Positions 1 through 7,286 of a stretch of 16,092 nt of DNA are shown here, one piece after another. Location: positions 1 to 16,092 of the forward strand of contig DAOVRL010000103.1 of NCBI GenBank assembly GCA_030628155.1, in the 5' to 3' direction. The notes below the pieces were generated by a model that saw nothing but the letters and a program-made list of their open reading frames with translations, did not search any database and had not been told where the DNA came from. Within the stretch, counting starts at the first letter, position 1. Each line of letters begins with the position of its first letter. Source of the stretch: DAOVRL01 sp023128595 (lineage in GTDB: Bacteria > Planctomycetota > Phycisphaerae > Sedimentisphaerales > Anaerobacaceae). A program made the position numbers and the translations under genes.

Positions 1-72
1 CAAATCGAGTCCTTCGCCCACCGGGATCGCCTGCTGGTTACCACAGCTGTTTTCTTGTGTCACGGCTATCAT
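1..72 (-). other. Possible partial coding fragment running off the left edge
   Basis: The minus strand is open from an ATG at 70-72 to the window edge (24 codons). It includes TQENSCGNQQA followed by VGEGLDL, which loosely resembles the C-terminal coiled coil of methyl-accepting chemotaxis proteins (typically VTQxNAAxxEE). No Shine-Dalgarno sequence precedes the ATG and the frame stays open upstream of it, so this may be the decayed tail of a gene or chance. The stretch is too short to decide. Confidence 0.2.
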
Positions 73-622
73 GTCGGCAAATATAGCATGGTGCCAGGTC
101 CGTGTCCCGTTTAATCTTTGGAAATTGCAAAAAAATTATAAGCGACTGACGGGTTACACGAATGTTCACCCAAAAACCAACCTAACCCTATATATAAAAA
201 AGGTTTACGAAAATTTTATACCCCCTCGGACAATGAAAAACGAACCCAAAACGAACCCAAAACGAACCCAATTCAAACCCAATCCTCTTATGAACAAAAC
301 TAACCCAACCCTCTTTCCCACAAAGGTTTACGAAAATTTTATACCCCCTCGGACAATGAAAAACGAACCCAAAACGAACCCAATTCAAACCCAATCCCCC
401 CTTCCCGAAAGTCGCCATCCCTCCCAATTACCCGCAGTTACCCCGTGTTTTTCGACAGTTACTCGCACGAAAAAAAACAGCCGTCCGACAATTTTGCAAT
501 CAGGCCGGTATTTCACATACTTTAGATACGCAGAGATCCGTCTCGGCAACAGATGCTGTTCTGCCTTGATTATTGTGCCCTTGTATTCATTAGTGCCAAA
601 ATAACCCTACGGGAGCTATCAA
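73..622. other. Gene-poor upstream region
   Basis: I see no convincing gene. A plus-strand open frame of 177 codons crosses it, but it is low-complexity (rich in Asn, Pro, Lys, Thr), follows the direct repeat at 199-397, and lacks a ribosome-binding site, so I do not call it. The 3' part (480-610) is the presumed promoter and leader of the lipoprotein gene at 623. A weak -35-like TTGCAA occurs near 494, but no good -10 is spaced from it. Confidence 0.5.
199..397. repeat. Direct repeat (87 and 76 bp) with internal 11-bp tandem units
   Basis: Copy 1 (199-285) and copy 2 (322-397) are essentially identical. Both begin AAAGGTTTACGAAAATTTTA and end AATTCAAACCCAATCC. They differ by one 11-bp unit of the CGAACCCAAAA type, three in copy 1 and two in copy 2. 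The 36-bp spacer also carries related AACCCAA words. An 11-bp period does not preserve reading frame, which argues for non-coding repeat DNA. Confidence 0.85.
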
Positions 623-1588
623 ATGTGCAGACCTGTCAAAATAATTGCAATATGCTTGGCCCTGTTCGTTATGGCCGGATGCTCGGCGACCAGACCCTCA
701 GCGGCCCCGATCGATCGCACCAACCAGTTAACGCCCGAAAGCAGCCGGCCGCCCGTCCACCTCAACTACATCTACCTCACGCTCGACGCCCAAACCGTTG
801 ACGCCATCAACGAATCGCAATTCGTGAGGGACAACTTCTGCCTCTTCGGCCAGAGCACCGCCGCCGGCACACCCAAGACCTGGTCCGCCACATACCTGCT
901 CGGACAAACCACCTGCCTCGAACTCTTCGCGCCCGCAACTTCCCAAGGCGGCGCCGAAGGTAATGCCGGCGTTTGCTTTAGCACCGCCGATACAGGTGAC
1001 ATCGACATCATCTATGATAAGCTGCGCACCAACTTAGGCCCAAATATCAAAAGAGGCTCAACCACCTTCAATACCGGAGCCCGGCAAGTCCCCTGGTTCC
1101 GCTACGTCAGCTCGCACCTAACCCAACAAACACCGCCGCTGTTGACGTGGGTCACAGAGCACGACCCGAGCTTCCATAAGGCGATTGGCTATAAGAGTAG
1201 CCGCCGGGCAGCGGTCCTATCGGGGATCGAATTGTCCGCCCGGCCTCAAAAGCCGCATCCCCAAAGATTATTCAGGGACATCACCGGTGTAACGCTGTCC
1301 CTGACACAGGCCGAGTTCGAGCAGCTTGCCGCCGAGCTTTCCGCGTACGGCTACGTCAGGAAAAAGGCCGGGGGGCTAACCGTTTTCTCCGGCCCCGCAA
1401 TCGAAATCCGCGCCGACGTGAGCGAGGACCCCGAATACCGCATCCGCAGCCTCCGCTGCTCTCTAACAAGAAGGCCCGATGCACCCGCCCAATTGAACTT
1501 CGGCGACAAAGCCACCTTAACCCTCACGGAGGACGCCACCGCAATATGGACCTTCGGCCCAAAACAAAACCAGTTCGCACGCAACTGA
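623..1588 (+). CDS. Predicted lipoprotein, DUF5829-like
   Basis: A 321-residue exported protein. The N-terminus is a lipoprotein signal: basic MCRPVK, a hydrophobic stretch, then lipobox VMAGC with the lipidated Cys at residue 20, so it should be membrane-anchored. The start is supported by GGGAG 7 bases upstream. The region from about residue 48 (LNYIYLTLDA, then SQFVRDNFCLFG, then ATYLLGQTTCLELFAP) matches my recollection of DUF5829 proteins, which look like a vicinal-oxygen-chelate/glyoxalase-type fold with the LELF strand. No enzymatic activity is established. The C-terminal 100 residues (SLTQAEFEQLAAELSAYGY and onward) belong to the same family pattern. The gene stands alone, transcribed away from the minus-strand cluster. 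The family call is from memory of motifs; the lipoprotein call is direct. Confidence 0.8.
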   Translation: MCRPVKIIAICLALFVMAGCSATRPSAAPIDRTNQLTPESSRPPVHLNYIYLTLDAQTVDAINESQFVRDNFCLFGQSTAAGTPKTWSATYLLGQTTCLELFAPATSQGGAEGNAGVCFSTADTGDIDIIYDKLRTNLGPNIKRGSTTFNTGARQVPWFRYVSSHLTQQTPPLLTWVTEHDPSFHKAIGYKSSRRAAVLSGIELSARPQKPHPQRLFRDITGVTLSLTQAEFEQLAAELSAYGYVRKKAGGLTVFSGPAIEIRADVSEDPEYRIRSLRCSLTRRPDAPAQLNFGDKATLTLTEDATAIWTFGPKQNQFARN

Positions 1589-2057
1589 CAATTCGAGCGA
1601 CGAGCGCAATGGCCGGAAGATTTGGGCAGATGAGCACCTGTCATAAAAAAAACTGCAAGTCCCGATCGTAACTCACCCAACAGGGCCCCGACCGTGAAGG
1701 AGGCTTTTTCCACCTATAGTCTCATCACACATCGCCATTCGCAGCACCTTATTCTTTGTGACCGGCACAAAACGCCGTTCTCCGCATTTCTCAGCAGAAT
1801 GGGCCCTATTAAAGCCTTTGGATGAAAGTGCCGATATGCCTGTATCGCCAAGAAAATGGTGGGCCAGGGCGCGGAGGGAGAGAGGAGAGAGAGGAAATCC
1901 CCAGCCCACCAAATACCATAATACCAGATTCCCACAGCCAATGCAAGAGCCTTTTTCTGTCAATTTCAAAAAAAAACTACGCGCCCGTAGGCCACCGTTA
2001 CTCCCAACAGGCCTGACTCCTGTCAAGCGGGAATTTCTCATGTTCCTCCATGACATC
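1589..2057. other. Intergenic region without a supported gene
   Basis: Long open frames exist on both strands (minus 1673-2056, plus 1758-2201), but they contradict each other, have no ribosome-binding sites and resemble no family I know. A purine-rich tract (GGAGGGAGAGAGGAGAGAGAG-like) lies at about 1873-1896. No clear rho-independent terminator follows the lipoprotein stop at 1588. Confidence 0.5.
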
Positions 2058-2150
2058 CAATGCTCCCAGCCCTACCGACGGCAGCGGGGCTACTCGCCGA
2101 TGACGATCCTGCCGCTACCCGTAAATCTCGTCCGATCAGCGAGGATGCCG
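2058..2150 (-). pseudogene. Duplicated 3' end of the gene at 3183-4310
   Basis: This 93-bp stretch is about 93% identical (roughly six mismatches) to 3151-3243, which holds the last ~19 codons, stop and half the terminator of the two-domain exported protein gene. On the minus strand the remnant reads ILADRTRFTGSGRIVIGE and then TAG, against ILADRTRFTGTGRIVIGE in the intact gene. Upstream the similarity stops abruptly, so only the gene end survives. It is either a truncated paralogue or a local duplication. Confidence 0.8.
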
Positions 2151-2234
2151 ATTTCGCAGAATCTTGCCCGGAATACCCCTTTCGGAGTAACCCTCGCTTG
2201 ACTGAGGGACATGCCGGGCCAATTTCGCGCAGAG

Positions 2235-2264
2235 AAAAAGGCCGCAAGCCCAATGCTCACGGCC
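2235..2264 (-). terminator. Rho-independent terminator of the 2293-2847 gene
   Basis: On the minus strand GGCCG, a short loop region, then CGGCC is followed directly by TTTTT. It starts about 28 bases after the stop codon. The sequence is close to the terminator at 3135-3166, sharing AAAAAGGCCGCAAGC and CAATGCTC on the plus strand. Confidence 0.75.
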
Positions 2265-2292
2265 CTATGAATTTCCAAATCTGTGGATACTC

Positions 2293-2847
2293 TTACAGCG
2301 TTCTGCGTCTGCGCAGCCAGCCGACAAGGCCTGCGCCGATGCTGCCAAGCATTAGAGCACCAGGGGCCGGTGCTGCCGGCCAGCCCGTACCAGAGTCATG
2401 CCAGCCGGTTGTGCCTACAAGCGAGCCGTACTCAAATACACAAAGAGAATAACTGAAATGTCCATCGTCATCGCCCAAAAGTCCGATTGGACTTGAGAAC
2501 GTTAGCGTTTCATCCGAAAGCGTGTAGGACAGGAAATCCCGGCTCGGGGCGTAATTGTCACTAATACCGATAAGACCCATCGTGGGAATATCACGGCTTC
2601 TTAGCAAAACCAGCTCTTCAATACTCGGCATTGATGGCGGATTAACGTGTAAATAGTATTGAAAACAGTGTCGCTGCCGGCCAACGGCGTCGGTGGTAAA
2701 GAAATCCGGCGCTTGATTGAAAGTCGCCGAAAAGAGAACTTGGTTATTATTCAACTCTACTGTTGACTGTTCGGATTCGATGAGAAACGGAACAGCTTGT
2801 GCCGTTAGAGACAGGACGCCAACCAACAAGATAATGAAACTCTTCAT
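2293..2847 (-). CDS. PEP-CTERM-type exported protein of unknown function
   Basis: A 184-residue protein with a signal peptide (MKSFIILLVGVLSLTAQA, probable cleavage after residue 18) and a C-terminal sorting tail: PAPGALMLGSIGAG, a hydrophobic stretch ending VGWL, then RRRRTL. This PAPGA variant of the PEP-CTERM signal is typical of planctomycetes; the tail is recognised by an exosortase that moves the protein to the cell surface or matrix. The mature part (about 19-160) is acidic, with no domain I recognise. The start is fixed by GGAGGAGGAG five bases upstream of ATG. A promoter at 2947-2975 and a terminator at 2235-2264 suggest a single-gene transcript. The tail DNA is closely related to the tails at 13296 and 11131. 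Confidence 0.85.
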   Translation of the reverse strand: MKSFIILLVGVLSLTAQAVPFLIESEQSTVELNNNQVLFSATFNQAPDFFTTDAVGRQRHCFQYYLHVNPPSMPSIEELVLLRSRDIPTMGLIGISDNYAPSRDFLSYTLSDETLTFSSPIGLLGDDDGHFSYSLCVFEYGSLVGTTGWHDSGTGWPAAPAPGALMLGSIGAGLVGWLRRRRTL

Positions 2848-3134
2848 ACGCTCCTCCTCCAGACTAAACTTGCCTTTCGGTTATAAAGGGAAGAAACTTA
2901 GAACTGACCCTAAGTACTATTTCAATCACTCCCCATGTCTAAGCATAGGGTATCATATTGGGTCTCGAAAGTCAAGCGCTTTTGACCGCAGTCACCGCCA
3001 AAGGCTTGACTTTATTGTAAAATGTCCCCCGGCAAGAAAAGAGCAAAAGGATTCTCGGACCCCAACAAACTTATTGACCCAATAAACTCAAATTTTTTGA
3101 GTCACCAGGCCGTCACCAATCACCTATCGAAATG
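2848..3134. other. Intergenic region holding promoter and small hairpins
   Basis: No gene seen. It contains the 2293-2847 gene's leader and promoter. Two adjacent small palindromes follow: TTATT-GACCC-AATAA at 3071-3085 and ACTCAAA-TTT-TTTGAGT at 3086-3102. They lie downstream of the terminator of the gene at 3183 and may act as back-up terminators. Confidence 0.5.
2947..2975 (-). promoter_or_regulatory. Probable sigma-70 promoter for the 2293-2847 gene
   Basis: On the minus strand TTGACT (2970-2975) is separated by 17 bases from TACCCT (2947-2952). The -35 is near consensus and the -10 is weak. The spacer begins TTCGAGAC, exactly as in the promoter at 4363-4391, which supports a shared promoter type. 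The predicted leader is about 95 bases. Confidence 0.5.
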
Positions 3135-3166
3135 AAAAAGGCCGCAAGCGCAATGCTCCCAGCCCT
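3135..3166 (-). terminator. Terminator of the 3183-4310 gene
   Basis: On the minus strand GGGCTG pairs, with wobble, to CGGCCT across a GAGCATTGCGCTT loop, followed by TTTTTC. It begins about 17 bases after the stop codon. It belongs to the same terminator family as 2235-2264 and 13224-13272. Confidence 0.7.
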
Positions 3167-3182
3167 GCCGACTGTAGCCGGG

Positions 3183-4310
3183 CTACTCGCCGATGACGAT
3201 CCTGCCGGTACCCGTAAATCTCGTCCGATCAGCGAGTATGCCGCCGACCGTCACGTCGTACCCACCCGGTCGCAGAAGGCTTTGAAGCTCCGCGTATTTG
3301 AATTTCACCATCGCAATCTGACGCTCTTCGTCGAACCAGGCCCACGGGGCCTCAACTGTCTCGTTGAGAAGGATGCTGTAGGGGTCAATGTCAACAACAT
3401 GGTAACCCGCAGGAAGCCAGAGACGGCATGTCAACCACTGCGGCGCGCTTGCGAGGTCGAGGTAGTCCGGGTCCATCTCGACAACGGCTTTAATCAGCAA
3501 TACCTCGGGCACGGCAACAATTTTCCACGAATATAAGTCGGCTCCAATATCTTCGTCCGCGACCGACAGCACAAATCCGCCGGCCGTCTCCACGGGATAG
3601 ATGGGCCTCCTTCCGCCGGTCTGGATGACTTCAAATCTGCCGGGCAAGACCACAGGCACACGCTGTGATTGGCCGTCTGTCCACGACAAAAGCACCTGTT
3701 CTCCGTCGAGATAGAACAAGTCCGTGGGCGCACCCCAGGCCAAGTGTCTGATCACGAAGGAACCGTTGGAAAATATGAATTCCTCCGAGCCATCGACTAC
3801 CACTGAGAACTCGATTTGCGAACCAGCGGGCACATCATCGGCAAAGCCGGCAAGGCCGGTGAAGTCGAAATGCACGAACGGATGTCTTCCGCTTGCATCA
3901 ACTCGCATCCAATCAGTCGAGGGTTCCAAGGGTTCCGAACGGAGCTCGAAGGCGTAGTTGTCGGTACCGTTGGGATTGTCGATGCACGCCAGCAAGAAAC
4001 CTCCGGGAATCTGGACCGCATAGCCGCCGTCTCGACCGCGCAGCTTCCTGATCCAATATTCTCCGGCTATCGGACAGGGCACTGGTTGAGAGATATTTCC
4101 CTCCCAGCTCAAATCTATCGGACTGCCGTCAACAGTGAGGTTCGTAGGCTTGCCCCACGACAGGTGATTGACCGCCAACCGGCCCCCACTAATCACTATC
4201 TCTGACCTTCCATCGGCGATTAACGAAATAGCGTGTTCAGCGGATGCGCCCAGGCACGTGCAGGCGCAGAACAGAACAATAACTGAGCATAATAGACGTC
4301 GGTTGTTCAT
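3183..4310 (-). CDS. Exported protein with two tandem copies of an uncharacterised domain
   Basis: A 375-residue protein. I chose the ATG at 4308-4310 because GAGGA lies 7 bases upstream, a signal peptide follows at once (MNNRRLLCSVIVLFCACTCL, cleavage near ASA), and a consensus promoter ends about 50 bases upstream; the frame itself stays open for 30 more codons. Residues ~33-126 and ~173-268 are repeats of one domain: GGRLAVNHLSWGKPTNL...IDLSW versus NGSFVIRHLAWGAPTDL...VLLSW, each followed by a PGGF/AGGF strand and a final FELRSEP/WKIVAVPE. I cannot name the domain. Residues ~271-375 (VVEMDPDYLDL ... GGYDVTVGGILADRTRFTG) match a C-terminal beta-sandwich module common in planctomycete secreted proteins, normally ending like LTDGTPFEGTDTIRV. 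The ligand is unknown. Confidence 0.8.
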   Translation of the reverse strand: MNNRRLLCSVIVLFCACTCLGASAEHAISLIADGRSEIVISGGRLAVNHLSWGKPTNLTVDGSPIDLSWEGNISQPVPCPIAGEYWIRKLRGRDGGYAVQIPGGFLLACIDNPNGTDNYAFELRSEPLEPSTDWMRVDASGRHPFVHFDFTGLAGFADDVPAGSQIEFSVVVDGSEEFIFSNGSFVIRHLAWGAPTDLFYLDGEQVLLSWTDGQSQRVPVVLPGRFEVIQTGGRRPIYPVETAGGFVLSVADEDIGADLYSWKIVAVPEVLLIKAVVEMDPDYLDLASAPQWLTCRLWLPAGYHVVDIDPYSILLNETVEAPWAWFDEERQIAMVKFKYAELQSLLRPGGYDVTVGGILADRTRFTGTGRIVIGE

Positions 4311-4362
4311 CTTCTTGTCCTCGCGAAAGACCGAGATAAATCGCTCCCCTAACATACATCCA

Positions 4363-4391
4363 TTTATACAGCGTCTCGTCTCGAATGTCAA
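4363..4391 (-). promoter_or_regulatory. Strong sigma-70-like promoter for the 3183-4310 gene
   Basis: On the minus strand TTGACA (4386-4391), a 17-base spacer TTCGAGACGAGACGCTG, then TATAAA (4363-4368). This is near-perfect consensus. The expected start of transcription is near 4356, giving a leader of about 45 bases to the chosen ATG. Confidence 0.8.
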
Positions 4392-4462
4392 GTACGGCAA
4401 CTACGGATTTTTGAAAAAGGTAACCGTTCACAGGGTAATATCTTCAATTTTGGCCGTTTTTC

Positions 4463-4628
4463 GTCATTGCGAGGAGCGAAGCGACGAAGCAATCTCGAAG
4501 TCTGGGATTGCTTCGCTGCGCTCGCAACAGGCTCCGCAATCTCGATTTTCGAGCGTTTGAGATTGCCACGGCCCCCAGGGGGCCTCGCAATGACACAGAA
4601 ACGCAATTTATACCCTCTGAACGCTTAC
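4463..4628. repeat. REP/MITE-like palindromic element, copy 1
   Basis: The core 4463-4594 is bounded by GTCATTGCGAGG and its exact inverse CCTCGCAATGAC. It contains several GATTGCTTCG and GCAATCTCG words in both orientations, giving strong potential secondary structure. The similarity to the inverted copy at 15948-16092 extends past the palindrome through ACAGAAACGCAATTTATACCC to about 4628. Elements beginning GTCATTGCGAGGAGCGAAGC are widespread intergenic repeats in several phyla. There is no coding capacity, so any mobility would need a transposase in trans. Confidence 0.85.
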
Positions 4629-4734
4629 AAAAAAAATGTCCGCCTGAGTATGCCTTCAATCGCCCATAAACCGCCGCGCAGCTTTCGATTTTGCCAGGAA
4701 CAGAACTAACCTTTTTGCTTCCGCCTACGCCGTT

Positions 4735-6480
4735 TCAGGGTGTTATCGCCTGGTCGTAAATGCGAATGTCGTCGATCAGGCCGGAGAACAATCTCGCTGC
4801 CACAAGCGTTTTGTCCGCTCCAAAGTACAGGCCGCCATCGGCACTCTCCAGCGCCTCCCGCAGCAAGGTATCCACAGCAACCTCTTCATTATCAGCGTAA
4901 AGATGCCTGTATGAGCCGTCCCAGACAAGCCCGATCCGGTGCCACTCGCCGTCGGTTATGACAAACTCTGAAATCAAAGGAGCAGCGCCTCGACCAACCT
5001 TCCTCACTCCTGTCATAAGTTCACCGCCCGATAAATCCGCAGCAAGCCAGCTCCTGCCGGTTCCCGCACCATCCGTTTGCGATATGACCGCTTGCCCCGG
5101 CGAGCCTCCCTTAATCCAGGCATAGACGCTGAAGGGTCCATTTGCGGGGTCCAGGATGAAATCGGTGCTGATATAGTCGTTGATGCCGTCGAACTCGAGA
5201 GCTCCGGCGAGGGCGCCTTCGTTGTCGCGCCAGTTCGGATCGCCGTGGAGTGCGCCGTGGCTTGCGCCTACGTCTTCGTAGGCGATGTCGCCCTGGGTTT
5301 CATCGAGGCCCCAGTGCGCAAGGAGCAAGACGTCTCTGAGCCAATATTCGACGAGGGCGGCCACATCGAGACTGTCGACGATGCCGTCACCGAAGGGGAT
5401 CGGGGCGATGTCGGCGGCGGAGGATTCATTTGCGTCCCAATGCGCGGCGAGATAGCAGAAATCCGTGAAGTTGACATTTCCATCGGCGTTGAAATCCATA
5501 ACTCCTATATCTGTTTGGCCCAACAGGGCGGCCATTGCGCAAGCCATGCCTTCGCCTATCAGGAAATATGTTTCGGCATTGCGATTCCAATGGTAGGCCT
5601 GGCTTGAGGGTGATTCGGAGGAATCCCGGAAGAAGTCCCTGGTTTCGACGACGGCGACATTATCCTCGAATTCGGGATAGGTTGCCATGGCGAGTTGTGC
5701 GGCCATTAGAGAGAGGGCGCGAGGATGCGTTTCGGTCCATCCGCTCATGCCTGTTGTGGCGATTACGAAGGGCAGATCGGGTATGCCGAGGTCGTTTCGG
5801 ACATCGCGGATAAAGTTGGCCATGTTCTGTTCATATTCATCGTTGTAGGTCTGATTAACTCGGTCGTTCCAACCCTGGTGCCAGCCGAATCCCGCTATTT
5901 CGTAACCGCGGTTGTTGTAAGCGGGGAAGTTGGTCGAGAGATTGGCCAGTACGTCGGCTACGATGGCTAACATTTCCTTGTAGTAATATCCCTGATCACC
6001 TGCGACGAGGGGCGGTTTATTGTAGCCGGAACTTGGGGGACGGAAGTCAACGGCGAGGCTTTTGCCGCCCCATGCTGTTTTGATTAGAAGTACGTCGTTG
6101 CTGTAAAGCTCACCCATGACGTGGCCGAACTGCAATTCCGGGCCTATGCAATTATTGTTGACGCCGTAGCTTGTGGAAAGGCCGCCTTTTAGGACGGTAT
6201 TGCCTCCGCGTTTGTACCAAATCCAGACATCATCGCGGACGACCCAGTTGCCGCCGGCGTCAACGAGGTGTTGATATATATTCTCTGTATCATTTTGGAC
6301 CAGGTACGTCAGATTGCCGCGGGCTCCGCTGAACATTTCACCTTGGCCTTCCATGTTGGATTGGCCGGCGAGGATGAATACTTTCAGGCGGCGCTGGGAA
6401 AGGGCCTTTGCAGGAAAGGCAAGGGCAATCAGGGCGATGCAGAGAAGTGCGGCATTGATGCAGGTTGTTTTTCTTTTCAT
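4735..6480 (-). CDS. SASA-family carbohydrate esterase with dockerin-like loops and LamG domain
   Basis: A secreted protein of 581 residues from the second of two adjacent ATGs; AAGGAG lies 6 bases before that ATG but only 3 before the first. A signal peptide (residues ~1-28) is followed by a sialate O-acetylesterase/CE6-like domain: block I GQSNMEG with the presumed nucleophile Ser near residue 41, then TAWGGKSLA, GFGWHQGWND, and a late AYHWN His. Such enzymes remove acetyl groups from polysaccharides such as xylan or from sialic acids. Residues ~328-383 form two calcium-binding-like loops (DFNADGNVNFTD and GDGIVDSLD), like a dockerin. Residues ~387-581 are a LamG/concanavalin-like domain ending FSGLIDDIRIYDQAITP. 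The dockerin-like part sits between the two domains rather than at the end. Substrate cannot be read from sequence. Confidence 0.88.
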   Translation of the reverse strand: MKRKTTCINAALLCIALIALAFPAKALSQRRLKVFILAGQSNMEGQGEMFSGARGNLTYLVQNDTENIYQHLVDAGGNWVVRDDVWIWYKRGGNTVLKGGLSTSYGVNNNCIGPELQFGHVMGELYSNDVLLIKTAWGGKSLAVDFRPPSSGYNKPPLVAGDQGYYYKEMLAIVADVLANLSTNFPAYNNRGYEIAGFGWHQGWNDRVNQTYNDEYEQNMANFIRDVRNDLGIPDLPFVIATTGMSGWTETHPRALSLMAAQLAMATYPEFEDNVAVVETRDFFRDSSESPSSQAYHWNRNAETYFLIGEGMACAMAALLGQTDIGVMDFNADGNVNFTDFCYLAAHWDANESSAADIAPIPFGDGIVDSLDVAALVEYWLRDVLLLAHWGLDETQGDIAYEDVGASHGALHGDPNWRDNEGALAGALEFDGINDYISTDFILDPANGPFSVYAWIKGGSPGQAVISQTDGAGTGRSWLAADLSGGELMTGVRKVGRGAAPLISEFVITDGEWHRIGLVWDGSYRHLYADNEEVAVDTLLREALESADGGLYFGADKTLVAARLFSGLIDDIRIYDQAITP

Positions 6481-6483
6481 CAT

Positions 6484-6792
6484 TTACTCCTTGTGGCTGA
6501 TTTCTTATAAAATACCAGTACTGTCCCATTACTGCCTGCTGAGAATCCACCATAACAGAGATTATCATTCTTTTCAACCATTCATAACCTGCCCTCAGAA
6601 GAGCCAAAACACCATTCTTAGCACAATTTAGAGACACTTGAGCACTACAAGAGCCAAGTCTCTACTATACAGTGCGATATTTCACGGTCAAACTTGCGCC
6701 CTGTGCTTGCGCCGAGCGTTGCCTTGTATTGTTATGGCTTATCATTAAATGACTTAGCTCTCAAAGAGCGCCTGCCTACCAGATAGGAGGTC
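6484..6792. other. Upstream region of the esterase gene
   Basis: No gene is supported. It contains the esterase promoter (6549-6577). The remaining ~200 bases to the excisionase-like fragment show no recognisable structure. Confidence 0.5.
6549..6577 (-). promoter_or_regulatory. Probable sigma-70 promoter for the esterase gene
   Basis: On the minus strand TTGAAA (6572-6577), 17 bases, TATGGT (6549-6554). The -35 matches 5 of 6 and the -10 matches 4 of 6. The predicted leader is about 60 bases. Confidence 0.5.
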
Positions 6793-6900
6793 TCATTCAT
6801 TTGTCATTTTTTCCAAGAATTCTTGCAGGGCTTTTCTTGTATAGCGGATGTGCCTGCCGATCTGCGTGCCCTTGAGTTTTCCTCTTTGTCGGTAACGCAT
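6793..6900 (-). pseudogene. C-terminal remnant of an excisionase/MerR-type helix-turn-helix gene
   Basis: The minus strand from an ATG at 6898-6900 to TGA at 6793-6795 encodes 35 residues: MRYRQRGKLKGTQIGRHI, then RYTRKALQEFLEKMTNE. This closely follows the second half of excisionase-like (HTH_17) DNA-binding proteins: GKLxGxxIGRxxRxxxxxLxxFL, the wing and final helix. The first helices are missing; an in-frame TGA lies five codons upstream. Excisionases normally belong to integrated elements, but no integrase is present here. The short length also allows a chance reading, though the pattern match is good. Confidence 0.5.
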
Positions 6901-7052
6901 GCAGCGATACTGGCTTCAAGCTTGTAGACACCCTGGCCCTGTGCGATTTTTCTCGATTTCGGAGCTTCATACCTTCACTTTCGTTATGGCCGACAATTTG
7001 CCATGCCTTTGGCTCCACGCAGTTTGTTACCGCCCTGCGTGCAAAGTTCTGT

Positions 7053-7232
7053 TCTGGCCTGGAAGAATCTCGCTGCCGCAAGGGTGTTGTCCGCTCCAAA
7101 GTACAGCCCGCCATCGGCACTCTCCAGCGCCTGCTGCGGCACGTTGTCCACAGCAACCTCTTCATCAGCGTACAGATACCGCTACGACCCATCCCGTAGA
7201 AGGCCGATCCGGTGCCGGTCACCGTAAGCCCA
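7053..7232 (-). pseudogene. Remnant of a LamG-domain gene with an in-frame stop
   Basis: The minus strand reads RHRIGLLRDGS, stop, RYLYADEEVAVDNVPQQALE, then SADGGLYFGADNTLAAARFF. This aligns with residues ~514-567 of the esterase at 4735 (HRIGLVWDGSYRHLYADNEEVAVDT... and ESADGGLYFGADKTLVAARLF). The TAG at 7182-7184 replaces the Tyr of DGSY. Similarity ends sharply near 7053, where the intact gene continues SGLIDDIRIY. DNA identity is high, so the copy is fairly recent. It lies just downstream of the gene ending at 7287, in an intergenic stretch with no functional frame. Confidence 0.85.
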
Positions 7233-7286
7233 GAGCGGTGCAAGATCCACCGGCTCACCAACAGTCCTCTACCTGCCGGCCGCCTG

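Noticed and set aside
71..604. Plus-strand open frame of 177 codons over the direct repeats
   Set aside because: Low-complexity product caused by the 11-bp repeat, no ribosome-binding site, no family resemblance; the opposite strand is equally open.
1673..2201. Open frames of 127 (minus) and 147 (plus) codons
   Set aside because: They overlap on opposite strands, lack ribosome-binding sites and show no recognisable domains; the plus frame runs into the duplicated gene end.
4400..4735. A CRISPR-like array or IS element at the palindromic repeat
   Set aside because: There are no regular spacers and no transposase frame; the structure is a single palindromic unit.
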